Shown here piece after piece: positions 1 through 12,153 of a stretch of 64,000 nt of DNA. Where the stretch lies: assembly GCF_901709675.1 (NCBI RefSeq), contig NC_051097.1:9776039-9840038 (forward strand), given 5' to 3'. The notes under the pieces are model-generated. The model had not been told where the DNA came from and ran no database searches. It saw nothing but the letters and a program-made list of their open reading frames with translations. How positions within the stretch are numbered: position 1 is the first letter of the stretch; the number at the start of each line of letters is the position of its first letter. A program made the position numbers and the translations under genes. The DNA is from Syngnathus acus (Eukaryota; Chordata; Actinopteri; Syngnathiformes; Syngnathidae).

Positions 1-303
1 TATCTGATCAGGGCATGAGATTTTCCACGCTATCCGGTCGAAGTTAATTCCATGCCTCTTCCTTTTCACCGCCGGAATTCAACGTGTCTTCCTAATCAGC
101 CACAAGCAGAAGTGATTTGCTAACATTTCATATTTTCATGAATATTTGATTGTCAAAAATTGCCTTCAGGGAATGCGCCGGGCTCGAGGTTTGGTTTTGA
201 TTTGCGATTAAACTATCAAGAAATCAATTTCATGTGCATTGAATAATTCAAGCTTTAATGGAATGAGAAAGGGGCACGGGTTACGAAATGATCTGAAGGC
301 TGA

Positions 304-325
304 GTGTGTGTGTGTGTGTGGGGGG
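304..325. repeat. GT microsatellite followed by a G run
   Basis: About eight GT units (304-320) run directly into five further Gs. It is a simple sequence repeat with no gene association visible. Confidence 0.9.
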
Positions 326-1670
326 AATGAAGAACGCTTTGTTGATGTGTGCATGGGCGTACGTGTGTCACTCAAAATGAAAACAGCCACGGAGTGACCG
401 GCGGGAGTTTTTTTTTGTCAATTCACCTGCACCACTGGTGGAGCATTCCAAGTGGCCACCGCCTGTGCCAATAACACCTTTCGAGTGAGAGGAAATCCAA
501 CTCCTGATTTGTGCTGCTAGTTTTTCAGTAGAGTGTGTCTTATAAAATCCTAAATGATTTTTTCAAGAGTTTACTGTCCAATATGAGGGCTGGAGAAAAA
601 AATTATGTCAAAAATATTTGATGGTTTCAATTCCACCCAAAAAAAAAAATTCGCCTTCAAGTCAATTTGCTTAACATTTGATTGACATTTGCCTCATTTT
701 TCGCAATACACCGGGCGGGTTTGTTTTGCAAATGCTGAGATGAGAAAGTTCAAAATATTCCCAAGGCGTTCTATCTTTGGGCGACACCACTTCGTAATAC
801 ACGTGAACTTGAAATGGCATCAAAATATTTTGGAAGTATCATCACTGGAGTCTTATCGTTTGCAATTTATCACCACGCTCGACTCGTCTTTGAGTGCGTA
901 AGCCGCATCTACGTTTATTTAACAAGGAGTCGCTGTTGACGGGAAATACGTTGATCACAGCGATGTCGAGAGATGATCAGATGAAGTCAAAAGTCACCAG
1001 TGGTGTGATGAGATTAAGAGGAATTGGATGTCACCTTATTCCTGACAGGAATAACAAATAGTTCACGCTAAGAGATAGAAAAGTCAAAATTGTACAATTC
1101 TTGCTTCTTATACGAAAAGACTAATTCCTAATTTCCATTTTTTTGCTTTGGTCGTAGTTGTTTGGCTATGTAGTTAGATTTACAGGATTACATGAAAATG
1201 GATTTCAGGTCAGTTTCACGTCATCACAATGGCAATTGAGGATTTGGTAGTCTCTCCTTCAAGCGAGGATTTTATAATTTGCCTTTAACATTCTTCAGAA
1301 AACTTTTCGCTTTGAATGTTTTACACCTCCGGGTACTTTGAGTTTGAATGTCATCACAGACGTCTGTTAAAAGTTATTTAAGAGTGAAGTTGTGTCTCTG
1401 CTTCAAGGCCAGAAAAAAATGATTGTTGGCTCATGGACTCTTCTCTGCAGGATATGTTGGTAATTTTCTTCTACTTCACACATTATTACCAACAAATTTT
1501 TCTTTCACCTCGAAAAAAAAAGAAAAAAAAAACTGGTTTACTGGCCAGCTGTCGATATCTTCTTGTAAAAAGTCGCTGTTAGAGCCAAGTAGTTAGAAAA
1601 AGCCAAGAATCTTTTGAAATTAAATCATCCAGCCAAGCTGTCTTGAGCATATTGCAAATATATATTGCTA

Positions 1671-1684
1671 ATATATATATATAT
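1671..1684. repeat. Short AT microsatellite
   Basis: Seven AT units within a longer AT-rich patch (about 1655-1705). Confidence 0.85.
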
Positions 1685-2739
1685 GTTTGTATAAGGATAT
1701 ATGTAGGAACAAGAAATATGACATATTTATTCAAATTAGCCTGCAAAACAATAGTTGACGTGTGTGACACGCAATTATAGCTTCATTTGCTCCAATGCAT
1801 TTTTGCCTGTATTTTGATCATTCCTGCCTTGGCTTTAAATTGCTCTGTCATTTCCCCTGTTGTGATGAAACGTTAATTTGCATTTTTAGAAGCCCTTTGT
1901 GGACATTTAAAATGGGAAGGTGATGGATAATGAGGTCTGCTTCATTTAAATTCACTTTTGGAAGGAGGGGGGGTAGATTTTCACGACCAGACTCTTGACC
2001 TCCTGTCAACAGTTTCTTCGCTCTTGATTGCAGAGACTCGCGTGATGTAAATTGAGGAGAGAGTGCAAACTTTTTATGAATGGAAAAAAAAGGAGCAGAT
2101 GCAGCTCAAAAACAGTTTGGGGAATGGAAGTGACAAGTACTGTTGACACACCATCAAAACTGAGACTGATTGCTTGAATAATTGCTTTGTGCCTAATTAT
2201 ATTAGAGTGCCCTCTGGGGGGGGTGTAGGATTATGCGTGTAGCGCTTACAATGGGATAAAGAATGGCCGGAGGAGCTTTGCTGCAAGGAAACTGACAGAT
2301 TTGCTTCCTAGCGAGGACTTCGATCAGATTCACAGAGCAATTCTCCACTACGGCAATTACATTTTGTAACTTTACAATCACGTTAGGGAACTGAGGAAAA
2401 TGAGGGAAGCGCTGAAGGGGGCCAAGAGTGTTTGTTCTGAGCCTGTGATAAGAAGACCACAGCTAAGTGAGTTAAATCAGAAATAGCATTGGCACAGCTG
2501 TTGTTCCATTAAAGCCCCCCAAGGAGACTTGAAGAGGGTGGTCTAGGAGGATCCTGCTTGGGCAATGTGCCAGCAGGCCTCGCTGGATCCTTAACCGTTA
2601 CTCAGATGCTCCCCCTCGAAAATAATTGATTCCAATTGTTTGTTATTTTGGTTTCTTATCCACCTGTTTCGAAGTCAATGACAGCAAGCCAAAATGGCCG
2701 CCTACTGAGATGGTGGTTTTTGCTACATAATTCATATTA

Positions 2740-3019
2740 CCGTATTTTCCGCACTATAAAGCGCACCGGATTATAAAGCGCACCTTCAATGAATGGCCCA
2801 TTTTAAAACTTTGCCCATATATAAGGCGCACCGGATTATAAGGCTCACCTTCAATGAATGGCCCATTTTGAAACTTTGTCCATATATAAGTCCATATATT
2901 TGGACACGCCTGCTGTAGTGGCACAATATTGGTCCATATATAAGGCGCACCGGATTATAAGGGACACTATTGAGAAAATTGGAGGTTCTTATGTGCGCCT
3001 TATAGTGCGGAAAATACGG
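2740..3019. mobile_element. TA-flanked MITE, family A, copy 1 (expanded)
   Basis: The element starts CCGTATTTTCCGCACTATAA and ends with the inverse complement (TTATAGTGCGGAAAATACGG). TA lies on both sides (2738-2739 and 3020-3021), as for Tc1/mariner-type insertion. The interior is built of repeated GCGCACC modules. A unit beginning GCGCACCGGATTATAA is tandemly duplicated with a 65-bp period (from 2761 and from 2826), so this copy is longer than the one at 37.4 kb. It also carries an unrelated insert around 2890-2935 (TTTGGACACGCCTGCTGTAG) that is shared with the 47.2-kb copy. No transposase is encoded. The superfamily is inferred only from the TA flanks. Confidence 0.85.
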
Positions 3020-3832
3020 TACACAAACACAATATTCATCGGAATACCGTGTTTAGACTAGTAGGGCCGTATAGAACATATTCTAAAAAAACGTTAGGAG
3101 TCGACTTCCACTTTAAGAACGTTAGCTAAACATACCTTGAAACTAACAATGACATGCTAAATGTTAGCAATATTAGTTCCACTTTTACAATCTTTCAAAG
3201 CACTCACAGATAAAACAACAACACCCACACGCATATACTTGACGTTACGCTTTTTCTAAAGTGTCCCTTGAATTTCCACTGCATGAGAATAAGCAGGCAA
3301 GAAAACTAATATATATTGGAGTAGCAATAAGAACAAATAAAAGCGATTTCTGTCTGCATTAGATTACAAGTTGATCTCGTCTCTTTGCCCGTGTATGGCT
3401 GCTGATCCTATACAAGTCCTGCAGGAAGATGGGGAGCTTTGCATTGCTTAAACGAGACCTACACAGCCGCGCGTGTCCCGAATGTTTATTGCAGAATCCA
3501 CCTCGCCTACACAGTATGCGATACTCCATACTAAATCCTTGAATAGTTTACAAATCACCTCACAGCCTCTTCCGATTTTCCTCAGTTCTACTGAGCAATT
3601 TAGAAACACAAGCTCATTATGGGCAACACTATTGCCAGTTTATTTTCACTGTTACGGGAATTTATCTGACTGTCACAACAAATGCTGATGGGGGAAAAAA
3701 AACCTCATAATTGACTCTCGGATCAAGACTGATGCAAAAATAAACATGTTATATAAATTTGTAAAAACTGTATGGATGTATTTCTTAGCAGTCTTTTGTC
3801 TTTATTTAATAGTTGTTTGTGGGTTATCGTAG

Positions 3833-4003
3833 GATAATGAAGTTTCATGAAGCACTTTTTTTACTCCTCCAGATGGTCTTCATTTTAGAGAAACACTAGC
3901 GTAATAGGATTAAACTTCTAGTGGCTCCATAAACCAAGAGTGCCATCTAGTAGAGTCAGAATATATCACAAGTGCTTCATGAAGCTTCATTTGCCCATCA
4001 CTA
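3833..4003. mobile_element. Small inverted-repeat element, probably hAT-like MITE
   Basis: The left end has AATGAAGTTTCATGAAGCACT and the right end has AGTGCTTCATGAAGCTTCATT followed by TGCCCATCACTA. These are imperfect inverted repeats about 170 bp apart. The outer right end, read in reverse, begins TAGTGATGGGCAAATGAAG, a terminus I associate with fish hAT-type short elements. The left terminus is eroded and no clear 8-bp target duplication is visible. No coding capacity. Confidence 0.55.
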
Positions 4004-5984
4004 CAGGGCTACCATTGAAAGTGCCTCTCATTTACCCCAAATAAAGTGCAGCTGTTCTGGAATCCCTTTCCCGGGTTTTATTTTTTTTTTTATTTCATGC
4101 CAACGCAGGGATAGAAACGAAAACTAGTCCTTAGTTGGATGTCAATAAATCAGGGTATAAAACATATCTCCCCCACACCCAAGGTTAATTCAGTGTAAAA
4201 TTAGAAATAGAACCCCACCTATTTAAAAACACACACGCACAATAGTTAGCCGCACTTTTAAGAACAACAACAACCTTGTGAATTAACGTGTATTTATGGT
4301 TGTCTCCCCTCGTGTCGGTGGAGGTCTAGCATCTGCACCACATTTAAATGGCCATAAAAAGTCTGTGATCCAGACGGTGTTTGTCTTTGAAAAGTTAGTC
4401 CTCCTACTTTTGTTCTTTGCTCATGCAGTCTCCCCCGGGGTCATCTCTACTCAGAGAGCCTTAAATCCTCGCTCTCGCACAGACTGCTGAAGATATCTAT
4501 GTCAGGAGACACATTCATTTTCCCCCCGCATACACATTCGTCGTATCTTGAGCCCCTGCGACCATAAAAATTCGCTGGCATGTAACGGGAATCTCTCCTC
4601 AAGAGTAATTTCTTTGTTGGCTACTTATCTTGATTTCCTCTCATGTCGGACTAGGAAACGGAGCCTTTAGTGGAGAGGAACATATTCTAAATGTAAAAAT
4701 GATATCTGACTTAGCAGCCTCCCCTCTTATCCTTAAGCCATTTTAGGCGGCTGATAAAAGTATATACATACAGAGATATATTTATTCTATTTCTGTTTCA
4801 CTTTCATTACTTAAATTTCGCTTTACTTAATTCAAACTTGCCATTGCTTTTGACATCACTACTGACCAAATGTTTTCCACAGGCTTTCATGTGCCGGCTT
4901 ATTTACAGCCTTACCAAATCACAGCTTCTTATGTATTTCATCTTTGTTCCAGTATCCCAAAAAAAAAAAAAAAATATTCAGGCTGACATCAAGCGTGCTT
5001 TCTAACATGACTTTTTCTCTCCCACCCTCCCTCCCGCTATTATGATCCGCCCCGTCAACAACTAACTTTCACCTTCAAGATTATCATGCTTTCATCATCG
5101 TGTTTGCTTGTCCGTACTTTGCTCCCACCCACGTGCCCCGAGCATCTGGTGCCGCACGTGGCGTCCCATTGTTCCACCAAGCAATATAAACAAGCAAACG
5201 GAGGACGTCTGTCTTTGAAAGCGACGGGTAACCCTGAGAACCGAGGAAAACAATGGCAGAAATACTCCCAAATATTTCACACAAAGGGTTATTTGCATGG
5301 GGCTCAGTGGAAATTCAATTATTCCGTTTGTCTCTGAGAGCATGGAGAGTGGAGAGTGGGACGGCTGGGGATTAGAGTATATAATGGGGTTTGGAGGATT
5401 GTTAGGATTTCAGATCTGGAGCGATATGGTGCCAGGGGTAAACACCAGGCTGGGGATTTAGCCAGCAAGAATCCGCCTCCATGCGGACCTCGTATCACTG
5501 CGTTGGAAAGTCCATCCATTTCCCACAGTCATTTACTCAAGCATCTCCTGTGGGGATTTGATTATCCTATCCGAAAGGGCACGGTGGTCTTCTAATACGA
5601 GCTGGCTGAGGTAGATACTGATTCATTGGTAGGGACAGAGTGGCAAGAAAAAGGAAGAAATAAAAGAAGAAACGAAGCGTTGAACCTTCATATGATTTGT
5701 GTGGATTAAAACGATTTAAAAACTCTTTCTTTACTTACACAACACTGTTGAGTTTAACAAGTGTATGTTATTCATTCTTCGCCAGAGTTTTCAAGTGGTA
5801 GAACTCACAATAAACCAAGGTTGAAATAATATAAAACATTTTTTAGAGTGAATAGGACTTGCTTTGGTGATATGAACTCCTTTGAGCATTGAAGTTGTCT
5901 TCGGCAGCGAACCAAAATTCATCCCACCCAATAATCGGCTTTGGAAAAGAAAAACTCTATACAGGCGTGTATTTTATCATATAT

Positions 5985-6066
5985 ATTTTTATATCATTAT
6001 ACTTTTATTTATATTTTAATATATATATATTTTTTTTTAAGTATATAAAAAAAATATATAAAAATA
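5985..6066. repeat. AT-rich low-complexity block
   Basis: The sequence is almost entirely A and T, with runs of TATA and poly(T)/poly(A). It could fold back on itself. It directly precedes a GC-richer patch. Confidence 0.8.
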
Positions 6067-6459
6067 GTTATAGAGTTAGCAAGACTTATCCCTTGATTGG
6101 CTCAAGATGACTAAAACCAGAGGCCGTCTTAACGGCGCAATACCGCGAGCAGACAAATTTAGAGACAGATGGAGCCGTCCAGCGTGTCGGGACCGCCGGA
6201 GAGGAGCTCCACATCTGCCGCTCACAAGGAATCAGGCCACAGACGCTCAGGGATTACATGGTGGAAAAGAGCGAGTCAGTACAACTAAATTCAACTTTCA
6301 CCTCTCTGACCCGGAGGTGGGCGCGAGCCGAGCAAAGCGGGCGGAAAAGCCACGGCGGCAGAACAACTTTGGGAAATTAACAGGCTTAATCATGCGTTCA
6401 TCTCACGCAGGTTAACACGGGCGCAAATGAACTCTGAAGTTGTCTCTCCTAAGCATGTA

Positions 6460-6570
6460 TTTCCTTAATTAAATCAATGAAAACACACTCAAGCATTGTA
6501 AATGACATACTTTTCAAAAGTCATCTAATTACATTTAATAAACGCATCGCACTTGATTAATTATCAAGCG
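6460..6570. promoter_or_regulatory. Candidate homeodomain-site cluster (possible enhancer)
   Basis: The block contains TTAATTAA (6465-6472), TAATTA (6526-6531) and the near-palindrome CTTGATTAATTATCAAG (6552-6568). In the last, two NKX2-type half sites (ACTTGA and TCAAG) surround a TAATTA core. Such clusters are typical of conserved non-coding elements near developmental genes. Conservation cannot be tested here, so this is inference from motif content. Confidence 0.25.
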
Positions 6571-6841
6571 TGGAGCTCAGAAAAGCATTCGAGCAAACAC
6601 ACTTTGCATATTTGATATAACGCGACGTGTTCATCAACACAAAATTGTTCGGCGCCGAGTTTGGACTTTGTGTCCGATAGTCACACTTATTTGCACACAA
6701 CTCATGCAAGGATTTATTTCAATGATTATAATTAGGAAATTAGTACGACTGCACCGAGAAATGCTTCGATCTGGAAAATGCGAACTCACAGGAACTCAAA
6801 TAGATCTTCTAATTTAGCTAATCAGCAAAAAAGTGTCCTAA

Positions 6842-6850
<9 letters not shown>

Positions 6851-6879
<29 letters not shown>
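6851..6879. repeat. TA microsatellite
   Basis: About fourteen TA units follow ten As and are followed by the self-complementary TACGTACGTA (6881-6890). Confidence 0.95.
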
Positions 6880-6883
<4 letters not shown>

Positions 6884-7920
6884 GTACGTATATTAGGGTA
6901 AAGCAAAAGTCTGGAATTAAAGCAGGTGGGGGTGTTGGGGGAATTTTATATCCACTGTATACAAATGGAGTTCATTAATTCTGTGCCTGCAACTCAGAAC
7001 TAACTGGCTCTAATATTTGCACAGTGTTTGCACATTATAGCATCAGTAATTATATTCGTTGGAAAATATTATGCTCCATATCATCACCTAAAGAGGTTAA
7101 TTATCACGTGCAACTTTGTAGCAGCCACTCTGTGATCCAATTGTTAGGCGTCACAGTAATGACTGGAAGTTTATAAAGGGAATGACAACCATAAGATACT
7201 AACAGGTCCAAATTAGTGATTGTGTTGTAAACAAATCAGCGTTTATAGAATACAAGTGTTGAATGGCGCTTAATCTATTCACAATTGGCAACCATTAAAA
7301 GACAGTTGGATGAAACGAGTAGCTGATTGGTGGACAGAAGTAAACAGGTGGATAGAAAAATCCGACCAGACGGACAAGGACACGATGGAAAACATGACTA
7401 AACCAGACCTGGTCAATACACAAACATGGACAATGGGAAAAATGAAGGATCAAGGTTGACAAACAATGGGCTGAGAGTCAGTGGACACGGAAATTCCTCA
7501 CACATTGTCGAAGATAGAAACGAGCACAGGCAGTGTGTGAGTCGTCTGCTCAAGACGAGCGGCGACCATCTTGCGCATGCTGTCAGCGCATGGGAGGACA
7601 TGCCTGATGGATTCGGATGATAGATGTGTAGACCAGAGAAGCCGCGGCCTCAGCTGCTGGGATTAATGAAATGTGTCCCACGACAAGATCGAGCGCTCTG
7701 ATTTAAACACATCCTGCCACGCTATTTCTCTTCTGCCTAATGCAGCCCACGCCACAGTGGGGCACCTCTGTTTGTCTTCCCATTTGGGAGACTTTTTTTT
7801 TTCCATTAGTAATCGGTCCACCGTTGCACGCCTCATCCATAAATGTAAAGTCTCTGTAAAGATGCATCTTTACATCATCATCCGAAATTATGTTTTAAAG
7901 ACAAGTACAGCACTAGAGGG

Positions 7921-8160
7921 AGAACAAAAATTGATTCGAATCGAAAGATCGTATTTTAATCGTCGAATCAAATCAACCGTATTTTTCAGACTATACCGCA
8001 CCGGATTATTTAAATCTCATTGAGAAAATTTGTTGGATTGCATTACAAGCCCAGTTGATCAATTCTGTGATTATATTTGGAGGAAAATACAGACATATCG
8101 AATCGTAATCCCACTAAAATGAACCGAATCGAATAATTACATCATCATTATATCCTTGAA
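7921..8160. mobile_element. Eroded element rich in GAATCGAATC motifs, with a nested MITE remnant
   Basis: The flanks contain repeated GATTCGAATCG and GAATCGAATAAT motifs (7931-7975 and 8097-8160), a pattern I associate with a common fish repeat. Inside, 7977-8093 begins CCGTATTTTTCAGACTATA with CGCACCGGATTAT and ends GGAAAATACAGA. This matches a decayed family A MITE and suggests it jumped into the older element. Confidence 0.45.
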
Positions 8161-9117
8161 TCAAATTGTTGGAAGGACGTTTTAAATTATATTGCCAGAG
8201 TTTGGTGGGCTTCCATGTTTTGCCAATCCAGACCTTATGGTTGTTTTGATTTTGATTCTAAATGCTAATCACAAGTATGTCAGTAAATATGTTATTTTCT
8301 ACGCCGATTCTCCTTTGGTTTTATCGACTGCTGCTCCTCCTCACCTCCGGCATCCACCTTTTGGCTCCCCCGTCTTCCCCTCGCACACATTGTTCCCCAA
8401 CACCAATCTGTATCTCCACCTGCCTTCTTTTCTGTGTCTATCAACCTCCCTCGGGGCTCAGTAGTTCTGTTTTGCTGTGGGAGTTTGCGGCGTGAGGCCA
8501 AGGAGAGTTCTCGTCAGCCAAGCGTTTACAAAAGCTTGCTGCCATGTCAACAAGGACAAAGCGTTTCTCTCGCTCTCGCCTGTTTCCCAAAACTCCAGTA
8601 CCGCTCTTCATAATCTTACTTTCAGGCACAACAACATTTTGACGATCAATGTGCTTTTCTGTATTTTTCCCGTCATTTGTGTGTATGTGTGTGAGCTCTC
8701 GGGGTGGACTGACAAAAGAAGCCAGGCTTCCTAGCCGGAATAATTGATTTAACAAATTGCCGGCCATGTTTCATTCTGAGGAAGTGACAGGAGCAAAACG
8801 GGGAGATGGAGCCAGGAGATTAATTAGGAAACAAAGTCATCTTTATGGAAATTAAATGCATCCTCTGATGATCGCATTGCTGTCTGCAGGGGGTTCGTCC
8901 CTGGTGCGGAATAAAAGACTGGGAGGCATCCAGAGCATCACGGCGATGTCTGTTGACTCCGGAGCTGAGTACCCCTACGGCACTGACAGAGCCAGACCCC
9001 ATTTTCATGGGTGGCGTGTTTTGGGCTACATCAGTGGAAGCCAATGAACCCAAAAAATACAGCTGCTCCCTTAAAACATCTCTTGAATTAAAAGTGGTAA
9101 ACACATCAAAATCAAAA

Positions 9118-9248
9118 ATATTTTTCAGAGTTGTTGACAGCAATACATAAGGTGCACTAGATTATGTCGAATTTAGAAAAAAAATTAAGTGTGCCGTATA
9201 CGATGGAAAATACGGTAAATGTTTGCCGTATACTACGGAAAATACGGA
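9118..9248. mobile_element. Decayed family A MITE with duplicated right end
   Basis: AAGGTGCACTAGATTAT (from 9149) and TGCCGTATACGATGGAAAATACGGTA (ending 9217) match the family A interior and right terminus. A second copy of the right end, GCCGTATACTACGGAAAATACGG, follows 31 bp later (9225-9247). The left terminus near 9118 is only faintly recognisable. Confidence 0.5.
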
Positions 9249-11271
9249 AAATTTGGCCGATTTAACACATTTGAAGATCGAGACTATGAATTGATCCATA
9301 TACGGAAATCAGACCGAGTTATTCATACAATTGTCTTGCACCATGCCCGCAACCGTGGAAACGAATGGGTCCAATTTCAGTCTGACATTTTTTTATCACA
9401 GGAAAACATATTTTTTTAAAGGTTCCTGGTATTCTTGAGCAGTCATTCTCTCAACTCAATCAAAACTATTTTGCTCAAGGTGGTCACCCTTGCTGATTTT
9501 TATGTTGGTAAACATTGATAAATTAACCAAAGGGTACGCTTCCCGAAAAGTAATTATTGTTCTTTTGGTTAATGATCCAAACCCTCATTATTACACTTCC
9601 TCACTCTCAACTGCCATGCAAGCTGTACTCACACATCTGGCGGACCTCTACAGCCGTTATTTACGGGTCAGCGAGACATGCCGGTTCCTTGAGTTGATGT
9701 GTAGATGGGGCACCAACCTCAGGGCTGTTCACATGGGGGGACCGATTGACACTACGATAAATCACTTTTCAAACAGGGAGCGAGGCGCAGACGGTGTGAC
9801 AAGAACATTTTCCAAGAAACATTCCGCACATGCTCGTGTCTCATGTATGATCCAATTTTGACCCATCATTTTTTTTCCATGCAATTTTTTATCATGACGC
9901 TTGACTCCAAAATGTAAATGAGATTTGTGTGAGTATAATCAATGCAAATCTCTCATTGGCGCCATATTTTTTTAATGTTGCTTGGAGTGCAAATGATCAT
10001 GCAAAAGTGGAGAATCACAAGGCCCATTAGTAAAACCATCATTACTCCCCAATCATCTGGGGTTGCGCACCGAGAAATTAAAATGACGATGACGCAGGGT
10101 TTAGCAATCCCCGGGGGGGGTCTCGCCGCATCTTCCCGCCGTCTTGCACTGCCTTCCAAGCTGTTAGCGTCGCGCTGTGCCATTTCTGCTGCGATTCCAC
10201 CCACCCTTTTCTCATTGTTGGGGATCTATTTCAGTTTTAACACCCCTTCTTTATTGCCCTTGCACAGCCAGAACTGCTCAGCAGGTCTTGTTTTGGAAGA
10301 GCTGTCAAATGCACTTCATCCCCAGGTAAATGTAAAGTTGTGGCAGCCCACGAGTTGGTGCGACATGGAATCCAATGAGGATTTTCAATTTCCTCCAGCA
10401 GTCGTGTCCCATGACGCCTTGTGTGGTTCTAACTGAAAAAGACCAATTGGGGACAAATACAGTGGCCCCAATTCAAAATAAGCTGATTTAGATTCTGTGG
10501 GAAATGCAAAAGTATTATAAACTGAACTTGGGGAAAAGAAAAAAATGCCGTCACTATAACAGAAATGCTATGCTTCTCTTTTCCCAATGTCTTTTTCCCT
10601 TATTTTGCTTCCTCAATTTCATTTTAGTTTTATGCAAGGACTTTATCTGAGAATAAACAGGAAGCTCTGTATCGTTTGTAATATTTGAATATTCGGAATA
10701 AAAAAAATAGTCACAATTAGACGGAGCATATCCTAATCGATTAATAAACTAAATAAATTTAAAAAAAGGAAAAAAAAAAGAATGGACACAAAGTATGGAA
10801 CATGGCGATGGCAACGTTAAGAAAATGCGACTTTGAAGCCCAAGACGAAAACATCTCGGCGCGTAGACATGAGCGTTTGGGCAACGAGAACATTTCAGAA
10901 CACGACAGCCGCGGAATAATAGAACAGAAGCGGCATGAAAGGCAACCTTTAGTGAGCCGCTCCAGTGCACACACTCCAACATCCAAGCACGCCGTGGGAG
11001 GGAGATAAAGAGACGGGGGGAGATGGACAGATGCTGAATCAGAAACAAACTAAATAAGTCATGAAATGGACTGCTCGCAGAGAGAGGAGATGAGAAACTG
11101 CGCACGACGGCGGCGGCAGACTTCACACGCTGCAAACATAACAACAAATGGTCGTCTCAGTACGCGTTCATTTAATGAAAGCTAATGAATTCCTCCGCCG
11201 GTTAGCTTGTGTCCGCAGTAGGCATATCTCATTTGTCATTAAAGTCATTAAATTCTTTTTTTTTTCCTGAC

Positions 11272-11292
11272 AAAAAAAAAAAAAAAAAAAAA
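11272..11292. repeat. Poly(A) tract
   Basis: Twenty-one consecutive As are preceded 10-20 bp upstream by a T run. The two could pair. No retrotransposon body is evident upstream. Confidence 0.9.
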
Positions 11293-12074
11293 GGCCAACA
11301 AATGTCTATTGGATGTTTTCTTTCAACTTATTTATTTCAAGTTGGAAATGTGAGGAAAAAGTTCATCTGGACAACCAATCGTTAAACTGGTATCATGCTG
11401 ACATAAAATGTGGTGTTTTTGATATGAAGGTTAAAACTACAAGAAGGCTGCGTTGAAAAAACAAATCACAGTAGGAAAAACAGCTCAAACTAAACTTTTT
11501 ATTGTTTTTAAATCCATGTAATTGACGCCAACGCAAGACGGCTAAGAGTCAACTCAAGACAAATATGAAATTCAAAATTGTGACACTTTGCTAATGAAAA
11601 TCCCGCGGGACATATCAGCGAGAAGGAATCCGATCAAATAATTTAATCTGGCTCCCTCTTTATTGGTCCGCCCACAGAACCGAATGAAATAAGTGTCGGG
11701 TCCAATTATGTAAGGACATTCCTCTTCCTGCACAAAAGGAGACACACCTGAGCGATGCAGAATAATATCGATTTATTGTTGGCATTTGTGCTACATTTCA
11801 TTGTGTCAGAATTACTAGCGAATGCTATGGATACCAAGAGAGATTTGATTAAATATTAAGGTGAGGGATCCAATAAATATTTAAATTAACATAAACTCTG
11901 TTTTGCTCATCTATGTACACAAGCAGCTCTGTTTTGCTTAAGGCATACTTCCATAATTAACTTTGGTGTACCTGTACATTATAAATAATTTAAAAGAAAT
12001 GTGCAGAGGTAAACAATGATACAGTTATTGTCTGTATCTTTAGCATCATATGAGAATAAATGAGCAAGTTCATC

Positions 12075-12153
12075 AATAAAATAAAGCAACATTGAATATA
12101 TGAATATAATAATAATAAAATAAATTAATAAAATAAAGCAACATTGAATATAT
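12075..12153. repeat. Direct repeat of 27 bp, 52-bp period
   Basis: A block starting AATAAAATAAAGCAACATTG occurs at 12,075 and again, unchanged over about 27 bases, at 12,127. The sequence between them is a small (AAT) patch. This is a recent local duplication in AT-rich DNA. Confidence 0.85.

Larger units (their letters stand above)
1..2737. other. Gene-free stretch
   Basis: I see no exon with convincing splice sites and codon bias here. The open frames are short and unrelated to known domains. It contains a GT run at 304-320, a short AT microsatellite at 1671-1684 and several A tracts. Between these the sequence is unique-looking AT-rich DNA, for example an AATAATTGATTCCAATTG stretch near 2620-2640, as expected of intron or intergenic DNA. 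Confidence 0.6.

Noticed and set aside
6107-6415. 102-codon basic plus-strand open frame in a CpG-containing patch
   Set aside because: No recognisable motif and no splice signals. The patch may be regulatory, but coding is not supported.
9942-10436. 164-codon plus-strand open frame
   Set aside because: No domain, no codon bias, no splice context; it reads through AT-rich sequence and a G/C run.
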